A DNA stretch of 64,000 nucleotides from an uncultured Oscillospiraceae bacterium (GCA_949299455.1 CASGAN010000004.1:51602-115601); one strand, 5' to 3'; shown: positions 46,930 to 57,102, counted from the stretch's first letter. The notes: generated from the sequence alone by a model not told the origin. Numbers and translations are program-made.

Positions 46930-47228
46930 TATGATGATATTATCATATCAATAAATAATAAAATAAATAGTAGTAGTAATAGTAGGGGGTGTGGATTTCG
47001 GGGAAAAGGGCGCAAATGCCCAATATACCTCGCTTTGTCCGGAATTTTCGTTGTTTATCCCGCGTTTATTTTGCGTTTAACGATGTTTAAAAAAACGAGG
47101 GCAACGTGCATTCCACAAAAAAACGGGTGGAAAACGAAAAACATGTTGAAAACTTCGTTGAAAATGTGGAAAACTCAAACGCGCGTTTTTTCCGCTGTTT
47201 TTTCTGTGGAAAACCCGGATGTTGAAAC
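46930..47228. other. oriC, dnaA-dnaN part: AT-rich DUE, DnaA-trios, DnaA-boxes
   Basis: This gap holds no gene. From left: a 38-bp A/T-rich stretch (46930-46967) with an ATGATA-T-TATCAT palindrome; six TAG/TAA triplets (46968-46985), i.e. the DnaA-trio; GGGG (46986-46989); then TGTGGATTT (46990-46998), close to a DnaA-box. Further right lie TGTGGAAAA at 47165-47173 and 47215-47223, GGTGGAAAA at 47127-47135, and TGTTGAAAA-type copies at 47144 and 47156. The box, GC, trio, AT order equals the Bacillus basal unwinding system. Confidence 0.85.
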
Positions 47229-48635
47229 TTATTTATTTTTAATATTTTTGATGATATCGTCAATGATGGCTTTTTGATGCGGTTCTTTTTCAATTTGCTG
47301 TTCCACCTGGCGCAGTGCATACGAAATGGTGGAGTGATCGCGGCCGCCGAATTCGTTGCCGATGAGCTCTAAAGACATCTGCGTGACTTCTTTAATAATG
47401 TAGATGGCGACCTGGCGCGCATAGGAGATCTGTGCGGCGCGTTTTTTCGAGCGCAGGTCATCCGGCGTGATCGAATATGTCTTTGCGACCTCTTCGATGA
47501 TGCGTTCGATTGTGACCGGCACCGGCTGGTTGTCGTTTAAAATCTCCTTGATGACCGTCTGTGCGACGTTTAAAGACGGCGGCGAGCCGGTGAACAGCTT
47601 GTACGCACGGATTTTCTTGACCGCACCTTCTAACTGACGGATGTTTGTCTTTAACCGGTTTGCGATATATTCGGTCACATCCGGCGGAATTTCAATCTGC
47701 AAAAGATCCGCCTTGCGGTTGATGATGGCGATTCTCGTTTCAAAGTTTGGCGGGGAGATATCGGTTAAAAGTCCCGATTCAAACCGGTTTTTCAGACGGT
47801 CCTCGAGCGTTTTGATGTCTTTTGGCGGACGGTCGGAAACAAGCACGATCTGCTTGCCGACCTTATACAGCTCGTTGAACGTGTGGAAAAACTCCTCCTG
47901 CGTACTCTCTTTGCCGGAGATGAACTGGATATCGTCGACCAACAGAATGTCCGCTTTGCGGTATTTGTTGTGGAACGCGTCGATGGTGCGCGAAGAAATC
48001 GCCGCAATCAGCTCGTTTGTGAACGTTTCACTGCTGACGGAGATGATGTTGCGCTCCGGGTGATTTTTCTTGATCTCGTACGCAATTGCGGAAAGCAGGT
48101 GGGTTTTGCCAAGACCGGACGGGCCGTAGATAAACAGCGGGTTATACGAGCCGATCTGGTTGTCGGTGGTGATGGCTTTGCACGCTGCATAGGCAAAGTT
48201 ATTCGACGGTCCGACGATAAAGGTGTCGAATGTGTATTCGTAATTGCCGGAATTGTCGCCGGATGCTTCGTCGATCTGTGCGTTTCCGCCGGCGACCGGC
48301 AAAACCTCCGGCACATCAGAAGGTTCTTCAGCGGTCGGAAGCGTCGGCACAGCGGCAGTGTCACCGTCCGTGATATAGGTGTTCAGCTCATTTTCCGTCA
48401 CAATCAGCACTTCTACCGGAAAGCCCAGAACCGCCTCGAACGCTTCTTCGATTTTTGAAAGATATTGTTTGAGCAATACATCGCGCTGGAACGGCGTTTT
48501 GATGTATAAAACGGCTTTGTTTCCTTCAAACTTCACCGGTTCAATCACATTGATCCACACGTTATAGGCGATGTCGGAAATCTGTTCCTTGATTTGCTCT
48601 TTGACAAGGTTTACGACTTCGTTAAACGATTCCAT
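47229..48635 (-). CDS. dnaA: Chromosomal replication initiator DnaA
   Basis: A 468-residue initiator with four domains. Domain I is at about 1-80 (DIAYNVWINVIEP). The variable linker is 90-135. The AAA+ domain has Walker A YGPSGLGKTHL and Walker B LLVDDIQFI, plus the initiator-specific motif. Domain IV has the box-binding GGRDHSTISYALRQVE. It assembles on DnaA-boxes in the two flanking non-coding regions and opens the DUE. Its promoter lies 250 nt upstream, with box-like sites in the leader suggesting autoregulation. Confidence 0.98.
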   Translation of the reverse strand: MESFNEVVNLVKEQIKEQISDIAYNVWINVIEPVKFEGNKAVLYIKTPFQRDVLLKQYLSKIEEAFEAVLGFPVEVLIVTENELNTYITDGDTAAVPTLPTAEEPSDVPEVLPVAGGNAQIDEASGDNSGNYEYTFDTFIVGPSNNFAYAACKAITTDNQIGSYNPLFIYGPSGLGKTHLLSAIAYEIKKNHPERNIISVSSETFTNELIAAISSRTIDAFHNKYRKADILLVDDIQFISGKESTQEEFFHTFNELYKVGKQIVLVSDRPPKDIKTLEDRLKNRFESGLLTDISPPNFETRIAIINRKADLLQIEIPPDVTEYIANRLKTNIRQLEGAVKKIRAYKLFTGSPPSLNVAQTVIKEILNDNQPVPVTIERIIEEVAKTYSITPDDLRSKKRAAQISYARQVAIYIIKEVTQMSLELIGNEFGGRDHSTISYALRQVEQQIEKEPHQKAIIDDIIKNIKNK

Positions 48636-48884
48636 GAATGTCCTGCTCCTTTATGAGAATGGATGCACGCAGTGTCAGAAAAAACCGGCCTTATTTTTGG
48701 CTGTGGAAAACAATTCCCCGAAAAAAAAGCCGGAATCACGAGAAAAACGCAAGTTTTCAACAATACTCCCCCGGTTTTCAACAACGGTTCGGGTAAAACA
48801 TGGGGAAGATGTTGAAAACATGTGCAAAGGGTGCGGAAGCACAGTTGAAACAAGCGTGTAAACGTGCATTAAAATACAGTATTT
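48636..48884. other. oriC, dnaA leader part with DnaA-box-like sites
   Basis: Between the dnaA start and its promoter. TGTGGAAAA on plus at 48712-48720; TTTTCAACA at 48754-48762 and 48775-48783 and TGTTGAAAA at 48810-48818. The same unusual nonamer (TGTKGAAAA) is found in the other gap, so it may be this organism's DnaA-box variant. Together with 46930-47228 it makes a bipartite origin. From 48914 to 49026 there is A/T-rich DNA (TATATATATAAT at about 48935-48947) with no gene. Confidence 0.6.
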
Positions 48885-48913
48885 ATTATAGCGCAAACCG
48901 CATTTGTTTTCAA
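48885..48913 (-). promoter_or_regulatory. Promoter of dnaA
   Basis: Minus strand TTGAAA (48913-48908), 17-bp spacer, TATAAT (48890-48885). It leaves a leader of about 240 nt. Confidence 0.8.
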
Positions 48914-49026
48914 GTTTTTCGCAAACAAAATTGAGTATATATATAATGTAACTCTTTTTGAATATGCACAAGGCAAAAAAAGTGCCGCGGCACGGCAGTT
49001 TACGGGGAGAAAATATGTGTTTTTGC

Positions 49027-49055
49027 TTGACAAATAAAAAAAAGCCCAGTATAAT
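49027..49055 (+). promoter_or_regulatory. Perfect consensus promoter of rpmH
   Basis: TTGACA (49027-49032), 17-bp spacer, TATAAT (49050-49055). A leader of about 135 nt follows with two small inverted repeats; no gene in it. Confidence 0.92.
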
Positions 49056-49195
49056 ACTAACTTGCAGGGTTTTGCCCTGATTCTTATGCGTTTAAGCCAT
49101 GCCGTTTCGGCAGGTCTTAATCATGACAAAGCCGTATTTTGTTCGGTTTTGTTTATAAACCATCACCATGAAGTTAAAAAAAGGGGGTTTACTCG

Positions 49196-49330
49196 ATGAA
49201 AAGAACCTATCAGCCGAAAAAACTGCAGCGCAAAAAAGTACACGGCTTTATGAAAAGAATGGCTGACAAAAACGGCAGAAAAGTGCTGGCTCGCCGCCGT
49301 GCAAAGGGCAGAAAAAGACTGACCCACTAA
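49196..49330 (+). CDS. rpmH: 50S ribosomal protein L34
   Basis: A 44-residue basic protein, [19 protein letters not shown], ending with KGRKRLTH. Normal length for bL34. AAAGGGGGT ribosome binding site upstream. Divergent from dnaA, as in nearly all bacteria with this origin arrangement, and driven by a perfect promoter. Confidence 0.97.
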   Translation: MKRTYQPKKLQRKKVHGFMKRMADKNGRKVLARRRAKGRKRLTH

Positions 49331-49404
49331 GTTTTTTAAAAAATGAACCACATGGTATTTTGGCGTTGTGGGAATGCGTTTTTATGAAAAAACTTAAAAA
49401 TGAC

Positions 49405-49445
49405 AGACCACCTATTTTCTAAGAAGAAATGGTGGTCTTTATTTT
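49405..49445 (+). terminator. Attenuator/terminator between rpmH and rnpA
   Basis: An 8-bp stem AGACCACC/GGTGGTCT (49405-49412 with 49431-49438) with an inner A/T-rich helix, followed by TTATTTTT. It probably lowers rnpA-operon expression relative to the abundant rpmH message. Confidence 0.7.
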
Positions 49446-49467
49446 TAAAAAAAGGTGCGTTTTTAAG

Positions 49468-49809
49468 ATGCAACAGGTGATTACACTCAAACTGAATAAA
49501 GAATTTAAACGGGCCTATTTTCAGGGAAAATTCAAGGCGCATCCGCTGCTTGTCACCTACCGGGTGAAAAACAGGGCAAAAACGCCGCGGATCGGCATTA
49601 CCACGTCGAAAAAAATCGGATGTGCGGTCAAGCGCAACCGTGCCCGCCGTGTGATCATGGCAGCATACCGGATGCTGTTAAACGAAGATCCTGCACTGTT
49701 TTCCTCATGTGACTATGTATTTGTCGCAAGACCTCAAACCCCCGATGCAACCTCCGCAGAGGTCATGCGGATTATGAAAAAGCATGTGCAGGTGTTAAGC
49801 CGCGGATGA
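49468..49809 (+). CDS. rnpA: Ribonuclease P protein component
   Basis: A 113-residue protein with [18 protein letters not shown] and the RNR motif [14 protein letters not shown], binding the P RNA. The 14-residue in-frame upstream extension is rejected because the terminator hairpin lies there. AAAGGTG precedes the ATG at 49468 by 12 nt, a longer gap than usual. Its end overlaps yidD by 4 nt. Confidence 0.94.
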   Translation: MQQVITLKLNKEFKRAYFQGKFKAHPLLVTYRVKNRAKTPRIGITTSKKIGCAVKRNRARRVIMAAYRMLLNEDPALFSSCDYVFVARPQTPDATSAEVMRIMKKHVQVLSRG

Positions 49810-50051
49810 AGACGATTTTTCTTTTGCTGATCCGTGTGTATCAAAAATGTATCTCACCGCTGTTTTTGCCCTCTTGCCGGTTTTATCCGACATGTTCGGC
49901 ATATGCATATGAGGCGGTGAAAAAATTCGGCGCATTAAAAGGCGGATATCTTGCTGTCCGCCGGATTCTTCGCTGTCACCCGTTTTCAAAAGGCGGTGTT
50001 GACCCGGTGCCGGATTCGTTTTCATGGAAAAAACAGAACAAGAAGAACTAA
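49806..50051 (+). CDS. yidD: Membrane protein insertion efficiency factor YidD
   Basis: An 81-residue protein with the family cysteines: [20 protein letters not shown] and [17 protein letters not shown]. It assists YidC at the membrane. Overlaps rnpA by ATGA, sits 33 nt before yidC. Confidence 0.95.
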   Translation: MKTIFLLLIRVYQKCISPLFLPSCRFYPTCSAYAYEAVKKFGALKGGYLAVRRILRCHPFSKGGVDPVPDSFSWKKQNKKN

Positions 50052-50084
50052 CAAGCCGTTTTTTGCGGTGTATGGAGGAGTCGT

Positions 50085-51143
50085 ATGAACTTTTTGGGCG
50101 TTCCGTTCGGCTACGTCATGTCGTTTATCTACAACATTGTGCATGACTATGGCTGGGCGCTGATTTTATTTATTTTACTGACCAGAATTTTGCAGTTCCC
50201 GCTTGGTATCAAACAGCAGAAAAGCACTGCGCGTATGGCTGCATTTCAGCCGAAATTAAACCAGATTAAAAAACAGTTTGCCAAAGACAAACAGCGCATG
50301 AATCAGGAGACAATGAAGCTTTACGAGGAAGAGGGCATCAACCCGACCGCCGGCTGTCTTCCGATGCTGATTACATTTGTTTTGCTCTTTGGTATCATCG
50401 ACGTTATCTATAATCCGCTTGTACACATTCTGCACGTGGATCAGAATCTGATTACACAGGCAATCACTGCACTCGGCAGTCATGCCGGCGGTGCGCCGCA
50501 GCTGACCATTATCAGCCAGATTCAGAGCGGCGGCCAGTATGCACAGGAACTTACCGGCATTTTCGGCGCAGATATTGTCGCACAGATCCAGGCATTCAAC
50601 ATGAACTTCTTGGGACTTAACTTAGGTGCGATTCCGCAGGAAAATCTTTTAAGCCCGATCATCATTGTACCGATTCTTTCGTTCGGCACACAGATTCTCT
50701 CGACGCTGATCATGATGAAAACACAAAAGCAAAACGGCATGGAAATGATGGGCGGCATGAAATGGACGATGCTTTTGATGCCGCTTTTATCGCTTTGGTT
50801 TGCGATTACGCTGCCGGCAGGCGTCGGTCTTTACTGGACTGTTTCGAACGTTCTGATGATTGCGCAGTCGATTCTCCTGCAGAAAATGTATCCGCCGGAA
50901 AAAGTGGCTGCAATGTCGCAGAAGGATATTGAGAAAACACGCGAAAAAATGCGTTTAAAACGCGCAAAAATGGATGAGCTGTCTGCGCGTATGAACGAGA
51001 AAAAAGGCGCCGCACCGAGCGCACAGCCGAAAAAAGCGGAGAAGCTTGATGCCGCAGAAGAACGTGCCCGCGTGAATAAACGAATTGCAGAAGCACGTCG
51101 CCGTATGGCCGAAAAATACGGTGATGAATATAAAGAGGATTGA
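50085..51143 (+). CDS. yidC: Membrane insertase YidC/OxaA
   Basis: A 352-residue, Gram-positive-type insertase with five membrane helices. Groove arginine in KQQKSTARM and the cytoplasmic hairpin (LNQIKKQFAKDKQRMNQE) are conserved. A basic, coiled C-terminal tail (about 280-352) is likely to bind the ribosome. No lipobox is seen at the N-terminus. Strong GGAGGAG site. Confidence 0.94.
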   Translation: MNFLGVPFGYVMSFIYNIVHDYGWALILFILLTRILQFPLGIKQQKSTARMAAFQPKLNQIKKQFAKDKQRMNQETMKLYEEEGINPTAGCLPMLITFVLLFGIIDVIYNPLVHILHVDQNLITQAITALGSHAGGAPQLTIISQIQSGGQYAQELTGIFGADIVAQIQAFNMNFLGLNLGAIPQENLLSPIIIVPILSFGTQILSTLIMMKTQKQNGMEMMGGMKWTMLLMPLLSLWFAITLPAGVGLYWTVSNVLMIAQSILLQKMYPPEKVAAMSQKDIEKTREKMRLKRAKMDELSARMNEKKGAAPSAQPKKAEKLDAAEERARVNKRIAEARRRMAEKYGDEYKED

Positions 51144-51162
51144 CGGAAGGGGACTTGTCGTT

Positions 51163-52026
51163 ATGACAAAAGAAGTGATTATTAAAGCGGCAACGATTGA
51201 AGAAGCGCTTGCACAGGGTGCCGCACAGCTTGGCGTCGAAGAAGCTGCCTGCACATATGAAGTAATGGAAGCGCCGAAAAAGCTGTTTTCATCGAAATTA
51301 AAATATGCAGTGCTCAAAGTGACCGCAGAAGTGGCAGAGGTCAACAAACCGGCAGAGTTTCAGATGACCGAGTCGGTCGAAGAGCCGGAGAGTGCATTAA
51401 CCAGCGCAGAAGAGAAAAAAATCACCGTTGCAAAAGAGTATCTTTCGTCGATTCTCTCGGCAATGGGTATTGAAAATGTCAATTTGAAAGTGGAAACGTC
51501 GGAAGACGGCGCAGTCATCACCTTTGAGGGCGAGGACATTGCGGTTCTGATCGGCCATCACGGCGAGACACTCGATGCGCTTCAGTACCTTGTAGCGCTC
51601 GCTTGCAATCGTGTGGACGGCGAATATTTCCGCATTACACTCGACTGCGGCAACTACCGTGAAAAACGTGAGGAAACACTCAAAGCGCTTGCTGCACGCA
51701 TCGCCGCAAAGGTCAAACGCACCGGCAGAAGCCAGCTTTTAGAGCCGATGAATCCGTATGAGCGCCGCATCATTCACGCGGTTGTGTCGGAGATCCCGGG
51801 CGTGTTCTCGAAATCGAAAGGCGAAGAGCCGAACCGCCGTGTCGTGATTTTAAGCGAAACGCCGAAACCGCGCAATAACAACAATCGCCGCGGCGGCCGT
51901 TCGAACGGCGGATATCAGAAAAAATCGTATCAGAATAAGCCGGAGCGCACAATGGAGGACATCTTAAAAGATGAATTCCGCAAAAAAGAAGAGAGCGCAG
52001 AGCTGTATTCGAAAATTGAACTGTAA
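51163..52026 (+). CDS. khpB: KH/R3H RNA-binding protein KhpB (Jag, EloR)
   Basis: A 287-residue protein. Jag-N domain (1-50, KEVIIKAATIEEALAQGAAQ), a KH domain with LIGHHGETLDALQYLV, and R3H with NPYERRIIHAVVSE. A low-complexity Asn/Arg/Gly tail (250-275) then a short acidic helix follow. Partner KhpA is elsewhere. It regulates cell elongation and RNA-related processes in related species. Start 51163 follows GGAAGGGG; a longer reading overlaps yidC. Confidence 0.9.
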   Translation: MTKEVIIKAATIEEALAQGAAQLGVEEAACTYEVMEAPKKLFSSKLKYAVLKVTAEVAEVNKPAEFQMTESVEEPESALTSAEEKKITVAKEYLSSILSAMGIENVNLKVETSEDGAVITFEGEDIAVLIGHHGETLDALQYLVALACNRVDGEYFRITLDCGNYREKREETLKALAARIAAKVKRTGRSQLLEPMNPYERRIIHAVVSEIPGVFSKSKGEEPNRRVVILSETPKPRNNNNRRGGRSNGGYQKKSYQNKPERTMEDILKDEFRKKEESAELYSKIEL

Positions 52027-52127
52027 GAAAAAACAAGCCCCGTAAGGGTGTTTGCATGATTCTTGAGCGGGAGGATCGGGCGGCAGGCTCGGTCCTTTTG
52101 TTTTGTTTAAAGAAAGGAGAACGTATC

Positions 52128-53492
52128 ATGGCACAGACGATTGCGGCAGTAGCAACGGCCGTGGCGCCGGCAGGCGTTTCGATGATCCGTATTTCGGGTG
52201 ATGAAGCGCTCGAGGTGGCATCGCGCGTGTTTGTTCCGGCGGGAAAGAAAACGCTGTTTGACTGCAAGGGCTATGAAGCGCTGTTTGGTACGGTGCAACA
52301 AGACGATGCGGTGATCGACCAGGCAGTGGCGCTTGTGTTTTTGACGCCGCACAGCTATACAGGGGAAACGGTCGTGGAGCTTTCGTGCCACGGCGGTATT
52401 TATGTGACAAGAGCGGTTCTGCGTGCTGTGCTCGAAAGCGGTGCACGCCTTGCGGAGCCGGGTGAATTTACAAAACGCGCCTTTTTAAACGGAAAACTGA
52501 GCCTCACCCAGGCAGAGGCGGTCATCGATTTGATCGAAGCGAAAACACGCGATGCGTCGAAGGCGGCAACGAGTCAGCTTTCGGGCGTGCTCGGCAAAAA
52601 AATCAACAGCGTCAAAGATCAGTTGTTGAAACTTGCGGCACATTTATCGGCGTGGGTCGACTATCCTGAGGATGAAATTCCTGAGGTGGATGAGAGCGAA
52701 ATCGTCGAAACAGCACAGACATGTTATGATGAAATCTGTGCATTGCTCGATACGTATGACGCGGGACGGCTCATCCGGGAGGGCATTGATACCGTCATTG
52801 TCGGCAAACCGAACGTCGGTAAATCGACGCTCATGAATACGCTTGCGCGCTATGAGCGCAGTATTGTCACCGATATTGCCGGCACAACGCGTGACGTGGT
52901 GGAGGAGTCGGTGCGGCTCGGCGATTTGCTTTTGCGGCTGTCGGATACGGCAGGCATCCGCGAAACGGACGACCGTGTGGAACAGATCGGTGTTTCGATT
53001 GCAAAACAGCGGCTTATGGAAGCATCGCTCGTGCTGGCAGTGTTTGACGGATCGTCCGACTGGAGCGAAGAGGACGAGGAGCTGATTTTAATGACTGCAG
53101 ACCGTCCGACCGTTGCGATCGTCAATAAAAATGATCTGCCATCGAAAACGAACATGGAAAAGATTCAACAATCGTTCGATTCGATTGTTGAAATCTCGGC
53201 GCGTGAGGAATCGGCGGCAAAGAGTCTCGAAGAAGCAATCCGTAAAAAGCTGTCGATGGAGCAAATCGATCCGACTGCACCGATGCTTGCAAACGAGCGT
53301 CAGAGAAGCTGTGCGATTGCGGCAAAAGAATCGCTTGCAGGTGTGCTTGCGGCAGTGCATGACGGTATGACGTTTGACGCAGTGACCGTCTTGGTCGAGG
53401 AGGCCATTGAAGCGATTCTGACGCTCTCGGGCGAACGTGTGACCGAAGCGGTTGTCGATCAGGTCTTTTCGAATTTCTGTGTGGGAAAGTGA
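52128..53492 (+). CDS. mnmE: tRNA-modification GTPase MnmE
   Basis: A 454-residue protein: N-terminal folate-binding domain (IAAVATAVAPAGVSMIRISG), helical domain, inserted G domain (GKPNVGKST, DIAGTTRD, NKND) and C-terminal FCVGK with the catalytic Cys. With MnmG it modifies U34 of tRNAs. AGAAAGGAGA precedes ATG 52128. Confidence 0.95.
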   Translation: MAQTIAAVATAVAPAGVSMIRISGDEALEVASRVFVPAGKKTLFDCKGYEALFGTVQQDDAVIDQAVALVFLTPHSYTGETVVELSCHGGIYVTRAVLRAVLESGARLAEPGEFTKRAFLNGKLSLTQAEAVIDLIEAKTRDASKAATSQLSGVLGKKINSVKDQLLKLAAHLSAWVDYPEDEIPEVDESEIVETAQTCYDEICALLDTYDAGRLIREGIDTVIVGKPNVGKSTLMNTLARYERSIVTDIAGTTRDVVEESVRLGDLLLRLSDTAGIRETDDRVEQIGVSIAKQRLMEASLVLAVFDGSSDWSEEDEELILMTADRPTVAIVNKNDLPSKTNMEKIQQSFDSIVEISAREESAAKSLEEAIRKKLSMEQIDPTAPMLANERQRSCAIAAKESLAGVLAAVHDGMTFDAVTVLVEEAIEAILTLSGERVTEAVVDQVFSNFCVGK

Positions 53493-53501
53493 GGAAACGT
53501 T

Positions 53502-55385
53502 ATGTCATATCCAATGGGAACGTATGATATCGCGGTGATTGGTGCAGGACATGCCGGTGTGGAAGCGGCGCTTGCAGCATCGCGGCTTGGACTGCGTACC
53601 ATTTTGTTTACATTGACGCTCGATGCGGTGGCAAATATGCCGTGCAATCCGTCGATCGGCGGTACGGCAAAAGGACATTTGGTTCGTGAAATTGACGCAC
53701 TGGGCGGCGAAATGGGCAAAGCGGCTGATGCGACGTTTTTGATGAGCCGTATGCTCAACCGCGGAAAAGGTCCCGCTGTGCACAGTTTGCGTGTGCAGAG
53801 TGACCGGCGTGCGTATCACGTTTATATGAAACAAAAAATTGAAGAACAGGAAAATTTATGGCTGAAACAGGACGAGATTACTGCCGTTCATGTGGATGAC
53901 GCCCATCATGTCTGTGCTGTGGAAACGAAGCTGGGTGCCGTTTATGAAGTAAAAGCGGCGATTGTTTGCAGCGGAACGTATCAGCGGGCGATGATTCACG
54001 TCGGTGAAGTGTCGTATGCAAGCGGTCCGGATGCTGTCGCACCGAGTATCGGTCTTACCGATTGCCTGCGGGAGCTTGGTATTACAATTCGGCGGTTTAA
54101 GACGGGAACACCGTGCCGCATCAATCGCAGAAGCATTGATTTTTCCAAATTGGAAGTACAGGAGGGCGACGATCCGGTTGTGCCGTTTTCGTTTGAAACG
54201 AAACAGCCGCTTCACAACCAGGTGGTCTGCCACATGGGTTATACAAATGCGCAGACGCACGAGGTGATCCGGCAGAATCTGCATCGGTCGCCGATTTACA
54301 GCGGACGTATCTCCGGCATCGGCCCGCGGTATTGTCCGAGCTTTGAGGATAAAGTCGTCCGCTTTGCGGAAAAGCCGCGTCATCAGCTGTTTGTTGAGCC
54401 GATGGGCCTGGATACCGACGAGATGTATATGCAGGGCATGTCATCCTCATTGCCGGAGGATGTGCAGCTGGCATTCATCCGCACGATTGCAGGATTTGAG
54501 CACGCGGAAATCATGCGCAACGCCTATGCGATCGAATACGACTGCTGTGATCCGCTGGAACTGCTGCCGACGCTTGAGTTTAAAGCTGTGAAAGGCTTGT
54601 ACGGTGCGGGACAGTTCAACGGTACTTCCGGCTATGAGGAGGCGGCAGCACAGGGACTGATTGCGGGCATCAATGCGGCGCGTACGATTCAGGGAAAAGA
54701 ACCGGTGGTGCTTGACCGTGCAAGTTCGTATATCGGAACACTGATTGACGATCTGACGGTGAAAGGTTGTTCCGACCCGTATCGTATGATGACATCGCGC
54801 AGTGAGTACCGCTTGATTCTGCGGCAGGACAATGCCGATAAGCGGCTGACACCGCTTGGCTATGAGATCGGACTGATCAGCAAGGAACGGTATGAAGCGT
54901 TTGAAGAAAAAGTGCGCCAAATCGACGCGGAGATTGCTCGCGTGGAAAAGCAGACGATTTCGCCGAGTGACGCGCTCAATGCAATGCTTGTTTCACGTGA
55001 AACATCACCGGTGTCGACCGGCGTGCGTGCCGCTGATTTGATTCGCCGGCCGCAGCTCTCTTATCGCGATGTGATGCAGTTTGATCCGAACGCGCCGGAG
55101 CTGTCCGCCGATGTGTGCGAACAGGTTGAAATTGAATTAAAATATGCAGGCTATATTCAAAAACAGCTTTCGCAGGTGAATGAAATGCGGAAGCTGGAAG
55201 CACGAAAACTGCCGCAAGATGTGGATTACAATACGCTGATCGGATTGAGCCTTGAGGCACGGGAAAAGCTTCAGAAGGTGAAGCCACTCAATATTGGACA
55301 GGCATCGCGTATTTCGGGTGTGAGTCCGGCGGATATTTCGGTGCTTTTGGTGTGGTTACAGCAGAGAGGAGGACATCAGCAATGA
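53502..55385 (+). CDS. mnmG: tRNA uridine-5-carboxymethylaminomethyl modification enzyme MnmG
   Basis: A 627-residue FAD protein: [35 protein letters not shown] and C-terminal [14 protein letters not shown]. Partner of MnmE, encoded 9 nt upstream. Its 3' part holds a perfect parS at 54989-55004, so the coding sequence also serves chromosome segregation. Its stop overlaps rsmG's start by 4 nt. Confidence 0.96.
   Translation: MSYPMGTYDIAVIGAGHAGVEAALAASRLGLRTILFTLTLDAVANMPCNPSIGGTAKGHLVREIDALGGEMGKAADATFLMSRMLNRGKGPAVHSLRVQSDRRAYHVYMKQKIEEQENLWLKQDEITAVHVDDAHHVCAVETKLGAVYEVKAAIVCSGTYQRAMIHVGEVSYASGPDAVAPSIGLTDCLRELGITIRRFKTGTPCRINRRSIDFSKLEVQEGDDPVVPFSFETKQPLHNQVVCHMGYTNAQTHEVIRQNLHRSPIYSGRISGIGPRYCPSFEDKVVRFAEKPRHQLFVEPMGLDTDEMYMQGMSSSLPEDVQLAFIRTIAGFEHAEIMRNAYAIEYDCCDPLELLPTLEFKAVKGLYGAGQFNGTSGYEEAAAQGLIAGINAARTIQGKEPVVLDRASSYIGTLIDDLTVKGCSDPYRMMTSRSEYRLILRQDNADKRLTPLGYEIGLISKERYEAFEEKVRQIDAEIARVEKQTISPSDALNAMLVSRETSPVSTGVRAADLIRRPQLSYRDVMQFDPNAPELSADVCEQVEIELKYAGYIQKQLSQVNEMRKLEARKLPQDVDYNTLIGLSLEAREKLQKVKPLNIGQASRISGVSPADISVLLVWLQQRGGHQQ
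54989..55004. promoter_or_regulatory. parS: parS centromere site inside mnmG
   Basis: TGTTTCACGTGAAACA, identical to the consensus 16-bp ParB/Spo0J site and about 7.9 kb right of the unwinding element. Confidence 0.93.
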
Positions 55386-56095
55386 TCGATCAGAAGAAAT
55401 TGATTGCGCTGTTTGGTGAAGAGAATATCCCGGTAATGCCGGAACAGGCGGTGCAGTTTGACGCATATGCGCAGATTTTGGTGGAGTGGAACGAAAAAAT
55501 GAATCTGACGGCGATTACTGCGCCGGATGAAATCATCGTCAAGCATTTTCTCGACAGTGCTTTGCTTCTTTCCCATGCCGCAGTTGCAGATCATGCGTCG
55601 ATGATTGATGTGGGTACCGGTGCGGGATTTCCGTCCGTTCCGTGTGCAATTTTGCGCCCGGACATAAAACTCACACTGCTCGACAGCCTCAATAAACGCA
55701 TTACGTTTTTAAGTCACTTGACTGCTTCCATCGGCGTGCAGGCAGAATGCATTCATGCACGTGCAGAGGAGGGCGGCCGTCAGAAAGAACTGCGGGAACA
55801 GTTTGATGTGGCAACTGCACGTGCAGTTGCACATTTGCGGGAGCTGAGTGAATACTGCTTACCATTTGTAAAGGTCGGCGGCATGTTTTTAGCGCTTAAA
55901 GGTCCGGAAATGGAACAGGAACTGACCGAAGCAAAAACGGCAATTCGACTGCTCGGCGGAAAAATCAAAGAGGTCAAGTCGTATACATTGCCGGACGGTA
56001 GTGGCAGAACGCTTGTGATGATTGAAAAAATATCGCAGACACCGACAAAATATCCGCGTCCCAGCGCAAAAATCAAAAAGCAGCCGCTTGTTTGA
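55382..56095 (+). CDS. rsmG: 16S rRNA m7G527 methyltransferase RsmG
   Basis: A 237-residue SAM methyltransferase: [15 protein letters not shown] for [17 protein letters not shown], and [12 protein letters not shown]. It methylates G527. ATG 55382 shares bases with mnmG's TGA and follows GGAGGA; the N-terminal extension is rejected. Confidence 0.95.
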   Translation: MIDQKKLIALFGEENIPVMPEQAVQFDAYAQILVEWNEKMNLTAITAPDEIIVKHFLDSALLLSHAAVADHASMIDVGTGAGFPSVPCAILRPDIKLTLLDSLNKRITFLSHLTASIGVQAECIHARAEEGGRQKELREQFDVATARAVAHLRELSEYCLPFVKVGGMFLALKGPEMEQELTEAKTAIRLLGGKIKEVKSYTLPDGSGRTLVMIEKISQTPTKYPRPSAKIKKQPLV

Positions 56096-56140
56096 CATAC
56101 TGATTGTCGAAAAAGCGTAAGCAATGTAAATAGAAAATAC

Positions 56141-56169
56141 TGGAAATTATAACACTTCTGTGGTATACT
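56141..56169 (+). promoter_or_regulatory. Extended -10 promoter of noc
   Basis: TGGAAA (56141-56146), 17-bp spacer, TGG-TATACT (-10 at 56164-56169). Same extended form as the parA promoter. Confidence 0.6.
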
Positions 56170-56214
56170 CTGCATTGTAGAAAGGACAAGCAGGGTACAC
56201 GGAGGTGTTTTTTT

Positions 56215-57015
56215 ATGAAAGGAATCGGACTTAAAACAATCAATCGCGTGGTATTGATTCCGCCCGAACAGGTGGAACCGAATCCTGCACAGCCGCGTGT
56301 TGATTTTTCCGAAGAAGAATTGCATGCGCTTTCTGACAGTATTAAACAAAACGGCTTGCTGCAGCCGATCACCGTCCGGCGGATTACAGGCGGAAAATAT
56401 CAGCTGATTTCAGGGGAACGCCGGCTTCGTGCCAGCATATTGGCAGGACTTTCGGCAATTCCGAGTATTATCATGGATACATCGGACCGCCAGGCGGCTA
56501 TTTTTGCGCTGATTGAAAATATTGAGCGGCAAAACCTCAATTATTTTGAAGAAGCGGCTGCGATTAAAAACCTCATCACCGAATGGGGTGTGTCACAGCA
56601 GGAGGTGGGCGAGCGGCTCGGAAAAGCGCAGCCGACGATTGCAAATAAAATCAGACTACTCCGATTTACAGAAGAAGAACGTGCAGCACTGCTTACAAAC
56701 CGAATTCCCGAACGGCATGCGCGCGCACTGATTTGTTTGTCTGGTACACCGCAGTTTTTGCAGGCAGTCACGCGCATTGCCGAGCATAACCTGTCAGCAG
56801 AGGAAGCCGAGCATATGGCAAAGCTGCTCGAACAGCAGCTTGAACAGCCCAAAGTGCATCGAAAACGAAAAAAACCAATTATCAAGGATGTCCGCATCTT
56901 TCTGAATACAATCGACCGCGCCATCACGACCATGAGTGAAAGCGGCGTGGATGTGACATACGAGCGAAACGATTCCGATACTTGTATCGAATATGTCGTC
57001 CGCATTCCCATTTGA
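56215..57015 (+). CDS. noc: ParB-family nucleoid occlusion protein Noc
   Basis: A 266-residue ParB-type CTPase: QPRVDFSEEEL, GERRLRAS with the nucleotide-binding arginines, and a helix-turn-helix (WGVSQQEVGERLGKAQPTIANKIRLL). A short dimerisation end follows. Position between rsmG and parA identifies noc rather than parB, of which a separate copy follows. The Bacillus-like membrane-targeting amphipathic N-terminus is not clear (MKGIGLKTINRVV), so it may be only partly Noc-like in function. Confidence 0.85.
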   Translation: MKGIGLKTINRVVLIPPEQVEPNPAQPRVDFSEEELHALSDSIKQNGLLQPITVRRITGGKYQLISGERRLRASILAGLSAIPSIIMDTSDRQAAIFALIENIERQNLNYFEEAAAIKNLITEWGVSQQEVGERLGKAQPTIANKIRLLRFTEEERAALLTNRIPERHARALICLSGTPQFLQAVTRIAEHNLSAEEAEHMAKLLEQQLEQPKVHRKRKKPIIKDVRIFLNTIDRAITTMSESGVDVTYERNDSDTCIEYVVRIPI

Positions 57016-57066
57016 TTTCGAGGAAACTCCTTGAAATAGATAAAACTACCCATTCCCCAAACCGAC

Positions 57067-57100
57067 AAAATGCGTCCGGAAACATCCGGACGCATTTTGT
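57067..57100 (+). terminator. Intrinsic terminator of noc
   Basis: A 14-bp stem (57067-57080 with 57085-57098), loop AACA, ending in TTTTGTTTTG. Confidence 0.85.
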
Positions 57101-57102
57101 TT

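Noticed and set aside
48928-48955. A/T-rich TATATATA stretch as the main DNA unwinding element
   Set aside because: It lacks adjacent DnaA-trios and a GC-tract; the element at 46930-46998 has the full arrangement.
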